Shown here one piece after another: positions 30,507 through 37,344 of a stretch of DNA of 59,762 nt. The position numbers were made by a program, and so were the translations under genes. The DNA is taken from NCBI GenBank assembly GCA_017964785.1, contig JAGCRH010000107.1, positions 1 through 59,762 of the forward strand, in the 5' to 3' direction. Below the pieces are notes generated by a model. It ran no database searches. It was not told the origin of the DNA and worked only from the letters and a program-made list of their open reading frames with translations. Source of the stretch: Prevotella sp. Its GTDB lineage: Bacteria; Bacteroidota; Bacteroidia; Bacteroidales; Bacteroidaceae. Each line of letters begins with the position of its first letter. The first letter of the stretch is position 1.

Positions 30507-31445
30507 CTATCCTTTCAGCAACCCTCCACAAAGCAGTCCGAATATCGCAGGCCCGAGCAGCCCGAAGAAATATATCATCGTCAGCGTCACCGCAGCCGCA
30601 CCGACAGCGGCGAAAATCTTCCTGCGCTCCTGCTGACGGGCGTAGGCTTCGGCTTCGGCGGCCTCGCGCTCCAGCCGTTCCTCATAAGCCATGCGCTGTG
30701 TCTCGCGCTCCATCCTGCGCTGACGTCTGCGCTCGGCATTCCGATCCCGATCCGTCTGTTGAGTCTGTTGCTGTGCCACAGCGACCTCAGAACACACGGG
30801 GACTGCCTCTGCCGTTGCCACGGAGAGACTGTCCCCTGCGTGTTCATCATCCTGAAAAACGACCATCCCCGCTGCATCCGCATCAGCGACCACAGGGGAA
30901 CAGTTCTCAACCTTTTCTTCGGTCTCTTCGACTTCCGTCTCTGCGACCTGACGCACCTCGCCCACTGCGGGCAACATCACTTCCATAGTATCGGATTCCT
31001 CTATCTCGGGAAGAGTAGATTCCTCTAACAAATGCAAATCCTTCGGGAACAGGGCAATCCAACCGCCACCCGGCAACCGCGTGATTTTCTCACTCGGACA
31101 ACGCTCTGGCAGCACGTCGCCAGGACGTAAGTCCATGCGCCAGTAGTCACCAGCCGTGTGCCATACCTTCATGGCAGCAGGCCGATGGGCACCGCCGTTG
31201 TTCGGACAAATCGACTTGTCGCCCTGGATAGGCATCGACAGCGTGGCCGTCCACACCTTGTGCAGCACCTCGCGACTTTCCTCGAACTCGCTTCCGGCAA
31301 ACTCCTGATATACGTCCTCGATCAACTGATCCACGTTCAGCGGATGGCGCTCGGCCCAGTCGCTCGTCATGCGGTCAATCATAAACACCTTGCCCGTCGT
31401 CGGCATTCTCCGTTCAATGTCTGTCTTAAAACCAAACTGTCTCAT
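30507..31445 (-). CDS. C-terminally membrane-anchored protein
   Basis: 312 residues from MRQFGFKTDIERRMPTTG (ATG 31445). N-terminal 120 residues are soluble and mixed; 140-210 acidic; 215-265 a very charged helix (RDRNAERRRQRRMERETQRM); the final 40 residues hold a hydrophobic anchor (AAVGAAAVTLTMIYFFGLLG, then PAIFGLL). Divergent from the HTH/zinc gene and preceded by a canonical promoter embedded next to its operators, so it is probably under that repressor's control. Function unknown. Confidence 0.7.
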   Translation of the reverse strand: MRQFGFKTDIERRMPTTGKVFMIDRMTSDWAERHPLNVDQLIEDVYQEFAGSEFEESREVLHKVWTATLSMPIQGDKSICPNNGGAHRPAAMKVWHTAGDYWRMDLRPGDVLPERCPSEKITRLPGGGWIALFPKDLHLLEESTLPEIEESDTMEVMLPAVGEVRQVAETEVEETEEKVENCSPVVADADAAGMVVFQDDEHAGDSLSVATAEAVPVCSEVAVAQQQTQQTDRDRNAERRRQRRMERETQRMAYEERLEREAAEAEAYARQQERRKIFAAVGAAAVTLTMIYFFGLLGPAIFGLLCGGLLKG

Positions 31446-31471
31446 ATACATTATATTTATTAATTATGGCG

Positions 31472-31503
31472 CAAAGATACAATAAATATCTTGTACTACC
31501 AAA
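31472..31503 (-). promoter_or_regulatory. Leftward promoter of gene 31445
   Basis: TTTG (31503-31500), 20 nt, TATCTTTG (31479-31472): exact consensus. The spacer contains a degenerate ACAAT-type operator half (31480-31498). Confidence 0.7.
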
Positions 31504-31520
31504 TATTTTAGGAAGAAAAT

Positions 31521-31693
31521 ACAATATATATATTAACTTTTAACCTTCATTCAGTAAGACAATATATATATTTACAGAAATTAAGAAAACGAAGCAACAA
31601 ACAATATATATATTTAATTTTTGCGAAAAGATTTGGAACTTAAAGATATTATTTCTATCTTTGCAACCCATTTCGCTTCAAAATATATATTGT
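31521..31693. promoter_or_regulatory. Four operators ACAATATATATATT
   Basis: Exact copies ACAATATATATATT at 31521-31534, 31559-31572 and 31601-31614, and an inverted shorter copy AATATATATTGT at 31682-31693 abutting the ATG of the HTH gene. The arrangement between divergent promoters strongly suggests autoregulation by the product of 31694. Confidence 0.7.
31632..31663 (+). promoter_or_regulatory. Rightward promoter of the HTH/zinc-ribbon gene 31694
   Basis: TTTG (31632-31635), 20 nt, TATCTTTG (31656-31663). A perfect housekeeping-type promoter between operator 3 and operator 4. Confidence 0.75.
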
Positions 31694-31939
31694 ATGGATA
31701 TCAAGGGAGTTATCAACAGACAGGGTTTCACGATGCAGCAGGTGGCCGACGCACTCGGCATCTCGCAGCAGGCCGTGAGTCAGGCCGTCAACGGCAACCC
31801 ATCGCTTTCCCGACTCAGGGAGATTGCGCAAGCCATCGGCGTGACCGTCTCGGAACTGGTGGCCGACGCACCCGCGCCGCCCAGTCCTTTGATGAAGTGT
31901 CCCCATTGCGGGCACACCCTGACCGTCGAATTGAAATAA
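31694..31939 (+). CDS. XRE-family repressor with C-terminal zinc knuckle
   Basis: 81 residues from MDIKGVINRQGFTMQ; this ATG is chosen over upstream Met codons because the promoter -7 box at 31656 would overlap an earlier start, and because its paralogue begins MDI too. Helix-turn-helix at about 13-50 (MQQVADALGISQQAVSQAVN). Linker SELVADAPAPPSP, then KCPHCGHTLTVELK, a CxxC zinc knuckle. Same architecture as 59132-59449 (MDI start, SELVAD, CPxCG). Likely a repressor of its own and the divergent gene. Terminated at 32029-32062. Confidence 0.85.
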   Translation: MDIKGVINRQGFTMQQVADALGISQQAVSQAVNGNPSLSRLREIAQAIGVTVSELVADAPAPPSPLMKCPHCGHTLTVELK

Positions 31940-31951
31940 AACTAACCCAAA

Positions 31952-32062
31952 CTCGCAGTGATGCGAGCCGTTAATAAATCAAGTGACTTATGAAACCGAC
32001 CCGTGCTCTCACGGGGTACTGAACAAATCGGCGGGGCACCAATCAGATGCCCCGCCGTTTTT
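31952..32062 (+). terminator. Structured 3' end with strong rho-independent terminator
   Basis: Three hairpins in a row: CTCGCA-GTGA-TGCGAG (31952-31967), CCCGTG-CTCT-CACGGG (32000-32015) and the terminator CGGCGGGGCA...TGCCCCGCCG (32029-32057) followed by TTTTTATTATT. The two small hairpins could protect or regulate the mRNA end, or this could be a small RNA made from the 3' end. Confidence 0.8.
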
Positions 32063-32083
32063 ATTATTATATATATAAGGTGT

Positions 32084-32503
32084 CTAAATCTCAAATGTCA
32101 GCATCGTCCTGCCGCTGGTCGAGTCAACCTCAAACCGCCCAAGACCGATGACATCCATCCCGATCAGCACATCCATATCGCCTGTCGGCAGTTCTCAAAC
32201 AGTCATCTTCAACGGTGCATAGTCTGCCGATAGCGACAGACAGGCTTCGTAGGCGTGCGACAAAAACACGCCGTTGGCCGTGTTCACAGGTCTTGGCGGC
32301 TGGTCGAGCCGTCGCAGTCCGAGGGCATTGACCACACCAGTCACTACTCCCGTATCGCTTGCTCCTGTGTCCCAAATCCCCTTGCACCTGATACACCGCT
32401 TGTCGGCGGGGAAGTCGCCATGCACCACATCAACCTGCCATAGCAGTTCTGATGCTTTCGATGGGTAAGGGTGCTTGATTGCCAGTAAACTCATACACTT
32501 CAA
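32084..32503 (-). pseudogene. Retropepsin-like aspartic protease with in-frame TGA
   Basis: Reads through as 139 codons with one TGA at 32197-32195 (codon 103). Before it lies GIWDTGASDTGVVTG with the catalytic DTGAS (45-49). Directly after the TGA the same frame continues ELPTGDMDVLIGMDVIGLGR, the characteristic C-terminal strand of retropepsin-like proteases, to TAG at 32084. Both halves fit one family, so the TGA either kills the gene (a single change from CGA or TGG) or is read through. Likely start is MSLLAIKH (32494). Overlaps the small gene 32430-32576. Confidence 0.75.
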
Positions 32504-32576
32504 CTTTTGTCGGTTTTCTCACCTCGCCTGATTTGCAGACGTGCAAATAACCGATTCTTCCTTCATTCTGTTTCAT
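32430..32576 (-). CDS. Small protein, 48 aa, overlapping the protease start
   Basis: ATG 32576, stop TGA 32430. Starts MKQNEGRIGYLHVCKSGEVR and ends PIESIRTAMAG. It overlaps the beginning of the protease frame by 74 nt. Composition is protein-like but there is no known family; the overlap lowers confidence. It directly follows a GTCCCA-class promoter. Confidence 0.45.
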   Translation of the reverse strand: MKQNEGRIGYLHVCKSGEVRKPTKVEVYEFTGNQAPLPIESIRTAMAG

Positions 32577-32602
32577 ATATCATTTCGTTTAGGGTTCCTC
32601 TG

Positions 32603-32636
32603 CCAAGATAAGTCGCTCTCGCTTATGATTTGGGAC
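32603..32636 (-). promoter_or_regulatory. GTCCCA-class promoter of the protease locus
   Basis: Leftward GTCCCA (32636-32631), 20 nt, TATCTTGG (32610-32603; one mismatch to TAnnTTTG). Spacing matches the other promoters of this class. Confidence 0.5.
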
Positions 32637-32824
32637 TATCCGCCCAGGTCGCGCTTGATCACGTCGTCGATATACTCCGACTTGTTCTTCGCATGTTCGT
32701 TCAGCAGGTCCATTGCCTCCTGACTGATGCGCACCATCAAGGGCTGTTTCAGTGCCGTCACTGGCCTCCCGCCGCCGCGCCAACCGCCACGGCCCGATGT
32801 CTTCTTTGATTCTTGGTTTGCCAT
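32636..32824 (-). CDS. Ribbon-helix-helix-like protein, 62 aa
   Basis: Starts MANQESKKTSGRGGWRGGGR. A Gly/Arg-rich N-terminus is followed by RPVTALKQPLMVRISQEAMD and a helix pair (DLLNEHAKNKSEYIDDVIKR), the typical RHH/CopG strand-helix-helix layout. Possibly a DNA-binding regulator. Preceded by a short degraded frame. Confidence 0.65.
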   Translation of the reverse strand: MANQESKKTSGRGGWRGGGRPVTALKQPLMVRISQEAMDLLNEHAKNKSEYIDDVIKRDLGG

Positions 32825-32845
32825 AATCGTTACTATTTATTGTTA

Positions 32846-32986
32846 CTACTCAAAAACAAGATACATATAACCGCCACGGTCACAATACACAAAGCAATCG
32901 AGCGAAGACTTGTTGCACATATCCTCCGTGCGCTTGTCCTGACGGTTGAACATGGTGTCATAATCTTCATCAGTCCATATCTTATA
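32846..32986 (-). pseudogene. In-frame continuation after a stop codon
   Basis: Directly after the TAA of the 34-residue gene (32987-33091), the same frame continues open for 46 codons to TAG at 32846 (KIWTDEDYDTMFNRQDKRTE and on to GGYMYLVFE). The sequence looks protein-like but has no ATG near its beginning (first Met MFNRQDK at 32953). Either a separate gene whose start was lost, or the second half of a gene split by a stop. Confidence 0.4.
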
Positions 32987-33091
32987 TTATTTCCCTTTCA
33001 TTTTTTTGAACAGTTTCTCGAACCACTCGTAAATTTTGTAGTTGACGTAAGCGATGTCGTCAGTTCCTTCCCAGTCTTCAATTTTTGCCAT
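32987..33091 (-). CDS. Tiny protein, 34 aa
   Basis: ATG 33091, TAA 32987. Starts MAKIEDWEGTDDIAYVNYKI and ends FKKMKGK; a helix with a basic end. The frame stays open past the TAA for another 46 codons. No family. Confidence 0.5.
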   Translation of the reverse strand: MAKIEDWEGTDDIAYVNYKIYEWFEKLFKKMKGK

Positions 33092-33137
33092 AATATTTTC
33101 CTTTCTTAATTACTGATTATTCCTATAAACTATAATA

Positions 33138-33317
33138 TTACTCATCTCTTACGTTGCTGATTTCATAGAACGGGCTGGGGTTGTTCACCTCACAGTAAGC
33201 GTTCCAATCATCATCACACCACACCTCGCGGCCATAGCTGCTGGCACTGCTCTCCGTCGTTGCAAACACCTCTACTGTCTGCCCGTTGATCACGTTTTTC
33301 AATGTTGCTCGCTTCAT
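33138..33317 (-). CDS. Small protein, 59 aa
   Basis: ATG 33317, TAA 33138. Starts MKRATLKNVINGQTVEVFAT; contains REVWCDDDWNAYCEVNNPSP. Lies 3 nt after the stop of 33321-33755, so coupled. No known family, but sequence and placement support a real gene. Confidence 0.6.
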   Translation of the reverse strand: MKRATLKNVINGQTVEVFATTESSASSYGREVWCDDDWNAYCEVNNPSPFYEISNVRDE

Positions 33318-33320
33318 GGC

Positions 33321-33755
33321 TCAGTCCTCCTCTTCCATTAAGTCCTCCAGTCGCAGCTCTATCTCCCAGGGACGTGCATACTTCGCTTTTTCGTCATCCA
33401 TATCAAAGTGGAACATTTCGGCTATAGTCTTGTCGGCGGCAGTCATTTCAGCCTCGAACTGGTAGTGCTTAATCTTTGCGCCACCGAACCCAACCGACAG
33501 CACAGAGCAGCTTTCAGGCTCGTTCTCGATACCGCCCATGTCGTAAATCTTCCCGTCCTTCGACTGAGCCGACAGGAACCTGAACAGACGATCGCTCACC
33601 TTGTAGTCCATCACATTACCCTGTGGACTGATAAGGTCTGCATAAGCCTTGCTATACTTACGAGCCACCTCTTCACCTTTACCGTTGCAAAGAGTAACAA
33701 CGATGATTTTGTTTTCGGCAATCTGCGTGCCGTCGCCTTTCTTCAATGTATTCAT
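33321..33755 (-). CDS. Hypothetical protein, 144 aa
   Basis: Starts MNTLKKGDGTQIAENKII (ATG 33755; an upstream Met would overlap the promoter). Beta-rich (IIVVTLCNGKGEEVARKYSK), C-terminal helix acidic (ELRLEDLMEEED). No known motif. First gene of the 33755-32084 leftward set, behind the -7 box at 33809-33802. Confidence 0.7.
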   Translation of the reverse strand: MNTLKKGDGTQIAENKIIVVTLCNGKGEEVARKYSKAYADLISPQGNVMDYKVSDRLFRFLSAQSKDGKIYDMGGIENEPESCSVLSVGFGGAKIKHYQFEAEMTAADKTIAEMFHFDMDDEKAKYARPWEIELRLEDLMEEED

Positions 33756-33801
33756 AATGTCGCCTAAGTTTAAAAGTTTGTAATTCTTGATTTCTATGCT
33801 G

Positions 33802-33809
33802 CAAAGATA
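33802..33809 (-). promoter_or_regulatory. -7 box (TATCTTTG) for gene 33755
   Basis: Leftward TATCTTTG; at the -33 position is CTTG, inside the first copy of the CAAGCAACAAACAAA repeat, so a repeat-binding protein would affect it. Confidence 0.55.
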
Positions 33810-33828
33810 GGTATTCTTTTTGATATAT

Positions 33829-33937
33829 GCAAGCAACAAACAAAATATTTGCTTGCATTTAACATTGTTTTATGATTGCAACAAACAAAACGCTATTTCT
33901 TTAACATCTGTTAGTAAATGCAAGCAACAAACAAAAA
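33829..33937. repeat. Three direct repeats GCAAGCAACAAACAAA
   Basis: Copies at 33829-33846, 33876-33890 (shorter: TTGCAACAAACAAAA) and 33920-33937. The inverse words TTTGCTTGCATTT (33848-33860) and ATTTACTAAC occur between. Spacings of about 45 bp. Could be an operator array, an origin or an attachment-like site. The third copy lies at the end of the ncRNA terminator. Confidence 0.6.
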
Positions 33938-34121
33938 ACAACCGCCATCCTCACGGACGGCGGCGACAAAGAGAGAAAAAGGTTCTCAGTATAACTTAAC
34001 TTTTAGCGTGGCCGCGCCCGGCCTGTTACAAATTAACCAATGGCCGCCGCCATCAAACAATTATTCAATACTAAAACAATTTATAAAATATTATGTCAGT
34101 CAATGAAAAAACGCGATTTCT
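33933..34121 (-). ncRNA. Candidate small noncoding RNA, about 190 nt
   Basis: A leftward GTCCCA-class promoter (34160-34128) predicts a start near 34121. The transcript meets an intrinsic terminator at 33963-33942 (CCGCC.TCC-TCAC-GGA.GGCGG) followed leftward by TTGTTTTTTG. No open frame of more than 20 codons with a good start lies between. Internal helices include GGCC-GGGCGC-GGCC and TGGC-GGCG-GCCA. Transcribed divergently from the packaging operon. Confidence 0.55.
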
Positions 34122-34127
34122 TGACTT

Positions 34128-34160
34128 CAAAATTAATGTCTGACTTTCCGAAAATGGGAC
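34128..34160 (-). promoter_or_regulatory. GTCCCA-class promoter of the ncRNA
   Basis: Leftward GTCCCA (34160-34155), 19 nt, TAATTTTG (34135-34128), consensus -7 box. Divergent partner of the packaging-operon promoter. Confidence 0.6.
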
Positions 34161-34173
34161 AAGTGGCCAGATA

Positions 34174-34207
34174 GTCCCATTTTACTCTCGACCTGACATT
34201 AATTTTG
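34174..34207 (+). promoter_or_regulatory. GTCCCA-class promoter of the packaging operon
   Basis: GTCCCA (34174-34179), 20 nt, TAATTTTG (34200-34207), consensus -7 box. No TTTG at -33. The start codon of the first gene is at 34235. Confidence 0.7.
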
Positions 34208-34234
34208 TATCAGAATCAAAAACGAAACGAGATT

Positions 34235-34966
34235 ATGAGTCAACTATCACAGAGTTATCTGGAGAAGGTGGTGGCGTGGACGCACGGCGGCGTGGCCATC
34301 GAGCGGATGAATATGACGCTGGAACAGAAGTTCAGGGCGCAGATGTGCCTGGAGTGCTACCGTGTGTTTATGAACAACCCGGCGACGCCGATACGCACCA
34401 TCGTGAAGAACATCGCGGCGCGGGACTACAAGCAACTGATGGACTGTGCCGACATGGGTAATCAGGCGAGCATCGAGATGGCACAGGCGCTGGGGGTGCA
34501 TCGGCATCCCGAGACGGGGGCGATATCGCTCCGTAGCGAGACAAACATCTCAAATGATATCTGGCTCGTGAATCAGCTGCTGGCACGGCTGAACACCTCG
34601 AAGAAGCACATCCACCTGGCGATGGTCGAGGCAAACGTGGAGTGGCTCTCGGAGTACGGGCGTCAGACGGGCACGTGGCAGGCGGTGAAGGAGGCCAACC
34701 AGGAGATGTTCAAGCTGCACAACGACTTCAAGGACGATGACGATCCGCAGGAGCAGATGCCGAACACGAACATCAACATCACGGGCGACGTGAGCGTGGT
34801 GAAGGAAGGTCGCGAATCGCTCAGCGACGAGGAGCGCGAGAAGCTGCGCAAGAAGTACGGTCTGACCGACAAGGAACTGTCGCAGGAACTGGAGGAAATC
34901 AACGGCGTGTGGCAGCCCGTGGACGATGAGGAAGAGAAACCCGATATTTTTGACGAGAACCTATGA
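34235..34966 (+). CDS. Probable small terminase or packaging accessory protein
   Basis: 243 residues from MSQLSQSYLEKVVAWTHG (ATG 34235). Helical N-terminal 150 residues with KNIAARDYKQLMDCADMG and HIHLAMVEANVEWLSEYG. C-terminal third with NTNINITGDVSVVKEGRE and a coiled SLSDEEREKLRKKYG. The place, first in the operon with the large terminase and in the expected size range, suggests the small subunit; no HTH is obvious. Overlaps the next gene by 4 nt. Confidence 0.5.
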   Translation: MSQLSQSYLEKVVAWTHGGVAIERMNMTLEQKFRAQMCLECYRVFMNNPATPIRTIVKNIAARDYKQLMDCADMGNQASIEMAQALGVHRHPETGAISLRSETNISNDIWLVNQLLARLNTSKKHIHLAMVEANVEWLSEYGRQTGTWQAVKEANQEMFKLHNDFKDDDDPQEQMPNTNINITGDVSVVKEGRESLSDEEREKLRKKYGLTDKELSQELEEINGVWQPVDDEEEKPDIFDENL

Positions 34967-35319
34967 CAAAGAAAAAAAAGAAGCAATACGACTACGACGA
35001 CTGGGAGGATGCGCCCAGCGCCGACGAGATACCGACGGGCAACGGCGACGCATTCCAGGTGCATCTGTCGGACTATGTGATTCCCGAGAAGGTCGCGGCC
35101 TTTCAGTCGGCCTTTGCGCCTGCGCCGGAGGGTATGGACGACACGAGCGAATATGTGGAGGTGTTCGACGATGCCCGTCTGCGCACCTACTTCAAGGCTT
35201 ACGTCTGCGGACTCGGCGATCCGCTGAAACTGTATATCGAGGACTTGAAACTGGCGGGCTTCCGCATGCAGGTCAGCGTCACCGGCAAGCCCTGCATCTT
35301 CGCCATCAGAAAGGGATAG
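34963..35319 (+). CDS. Hypothetical packaging-operon protein, 118 aa
   Basis: Starts MTKKKKKQYDYDDWEDAP. Basic N-terminus, acidic disordered region to about 30, then a mixed domain (DYVIPEKVAAFQSAFAPAPE; LKLYIEDLKLAGFRMQVSVT). No family. It overlaps its upstream neighbour by 4 nt and is 4 nt from the terminase, so it is translationally coupled to both. Confidence 0.7.
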   Translation: MTKKKKKQYDYDDWEDAPSADEIPTGNGDAFQVHLSDYVIPEKVAAFQSAFAPAPEGMDDTSEYVEVFDDARLRTYFKAYVCGLGDPLKLYIEDLKLAGFRMQVSVTGKPCIFAIRKG

Positions 35320-35323
35320 GATT

Positions 35324-37324
35324 ATGGCAGAGACGAGAGACGTTTACATGAACCGCATGCAGATGCTCATCTTCTACGCGATGGCAAAGGACCTGTGGGT
35401 GGAAGCAGCCCGCCGCTTTGGCAAGACTGATGGCGTCATAGGTCCTCGCATCTGGGCGGCAGCCGACTCACAGCCGCAGGGTGCAGGCGGATTCCTCGGA
35501 GCGAGTCGCAAACAGTTGTTTTCGCGTACAGTGCCGGGTGTGATTGCCGCCATCGAACGTTTCTATGGCATGAAGGAAGGCACGCATTTCGGTTGGGGCA
35601 AACCGCCGAAGGGTACGCCGCCGTGCATCATCCGACCAAAGTCGTATGAGAACTGTCTGTGGTTTGCCAACGGCCATCTGATCCACACCCTCTCGCTCGC
35701 CACACTTGGTTCGGCCAACGGTATGACGCTCAACGAACTCTTCGGCGACGAGTGCAAGTTCCTGCCGAAGAAGAAGATCGATGAAGAGGTGATGCCAGCC
35801 TTGTCGGGTATGGTGCATCCGCTGGGCGACCGCCGTTTCTCGGAAGAGAACCCCTACTATAAGAGTACCTGTTTCGTGAGTGACGCCTCGCTGTCGAACC
35901 GTGGCAACTGGCTCGGCAAGGGTGAGGAAAAGATGCAGGATGTGGTGAACGACGGCGGACCGTGCGACGGCATGACCTATCAGCAGATCAAGGATGAACT
36001 CGACGCCTATGCCGGGCGGGTCATCTTCTTCAACGAACTGTTGCGATCGGCGAAGAAGAGTGGGCACCGTGTGCAGGTGGTCTCAGCCGACACCAAGGAG
36101 CGCATCCTCGCACTCGCCGCCGCCGTGGAGCGCCGCGAGGGACAGTTCCGCATCATCCCCCGCCAGTACGGCGTAGATACCAAGGGTACCATCGACACGC
36201 TGCTGTCTTACAAACTCATCGAGCAGGCCGACGCGGAGTTGCTATACGACTACAAATACCTGATTACGCACGACGAGCAGATGGAGATGTTTGCCATCCG
36301 CAACTCGAAGAAATACCAGAAGCATATCAACGATCTGCGCTGTGCGGCGTTCTATTACATCCGTGCTTCGTCGCTCGACAACATCGACATCCTGGGCGAG
36401 GACTATATCCGGCGCATGAAGCGCGACCTGCCGCCGCTGGTGTTTGCCATCAGCATCCTGAACATCCGTCCGAAGAAGAGCGGCGAGGGTTTCTACTGCA
36501 ACTTCGACCCCGATATCCATACCTACATCGACGACGACTGCCCGGCGGTGAACGACTCGTATAAAATCAAGCAGGGCAAGCAGATTGTCGGAGGCACGGC
36601 CTATGGTACGGAGTATGAGAGCCCTGACTTCGACTATCTGAGCAACATCAAGGACTGCACGCTCGACGGCGACCTGCGCGACGACCTCGACCTGGAGGTG
36701 GCACTCGACTACAACAACCTGATCAACTGGATCTGCATCGGGCAACTCTACAAGCGCGGCGGGGTGGAGACGCTGAATGTCATCAACTCGATGTTCGTGA
36801 AGAACGGCGGTATGATTCAGGACCTGATACGCGACTTCGACCGCTACTACACGCCGCACAAGAAGAAGAACCGCAAAATCAACTATTACTACTCGCACAC
36901 GGCGAAGTTCAAACTCCACGGCATCTCGATGGACGACATCAAGGACACGGTAATCAAGGAACTGCGCAAGTACGGCTGGGAGGTGAACCCCATCGACATG
37001 GGACAGGCACCGGGCCACATGCAGAAGTATAAGGACATCAACGAGGCGTTTGCGGGCTTCGGCTATCCCGCCATCGCGTTCAACAAGCAGAACAACGAGC
37101 CGTTGACGGCGGCGGTGGAACAGTGCGACGTGAAACTCAGTTACGGGCGCAACGGATCGACGTTCTCGAAGCAGAAAGGCGGTGAGAAACTCTCTGTGGA
37201 CGCTCAGGATGCGACGCCGGAGGAACTCCGCACCGACGGAACTGACGCTTTCGACGAGCTCTACATGGGCGTGAAGCACTTCCGTCAGGGTTTCTCGATG
37301 CTGATGACGCCGAGCGGGAACTAA
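35324..37324 (+). CDS. Terminase large subunit
   Basis: 666 residues. Walker A-like EAARRFGKTDG (residues about 27-37), then LNELFGDECKF (about 137-147) as Walker B with catalytic Glu, define the packaging ATPase. The C-terminal half contains LEVALDYNNLINWICIGQLY (about 457-476), the RNase H-fold nuclease strand with its metal-binding Asp, and later KYGWEVNPIDMGQAPGHM. Its role is to translocate and cut concatemeric DNA at the procapsid portal. No portal or capsid gene follows in this window. Confidence 0.85.
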   Translation: MAETRDVYMNRMQMLIFYAMAKDLWVEAARRFGKTDGVIGPRIWAAADSQPQGAGGFLGASRKQLFSRTVPGVIAAIERFYGMKEGTHFGWGKPPKGTPPCIIRPKSYENCLWFANGHLIHTLSLATLGSANGMTLNELFGDECKFLPKKKIDEEVMPALSGMVHPLGDRRFSEENPYYKSTCFVSDASLSNRGNWLGKGEEKMQDVVNDGGPCDGMTYQQIKDELDAYAGRVIFFNELLRSAKKSGHRVQVVSADTKERILALAAAVERREGQFRIIPRQYGVDTKGTIDTLLSYKLIEQADAELLYDYKYLITHDEQMEMFAIRNSKKYQKHINDLRCAAFYYIRASSLDNIDILGEDYIRRMKRDLPPLVFAISILNIRPKKSGEGFYCNFDPDIHTYIDDDCPAVNDSYKIKQGKQIVGGTAYGTEYESPDFDYLSNIKDCTLDGDLRDDLDLEVALDYNNLINWICIGQLYKRGGVETLNVINSMFVKNGGMIQDLIRDFDRYYTPHKKKNRKINYYYSHTAKFKLHGISMDDIKDTVIKELRKYGWEVNPIDMGQAPGHMQKYKDINEAFAGFGYPAIAFNKQNNEPLTAAVEQCDVKLSYGRNGSTFSKQKGGEKLSVDAQDATPEELRTDGTDAFDELYMGVKHFRQGFSMLMTPSGN

Positions 37325-37344
37325 TATATAAAGGTAAAGGCGAT

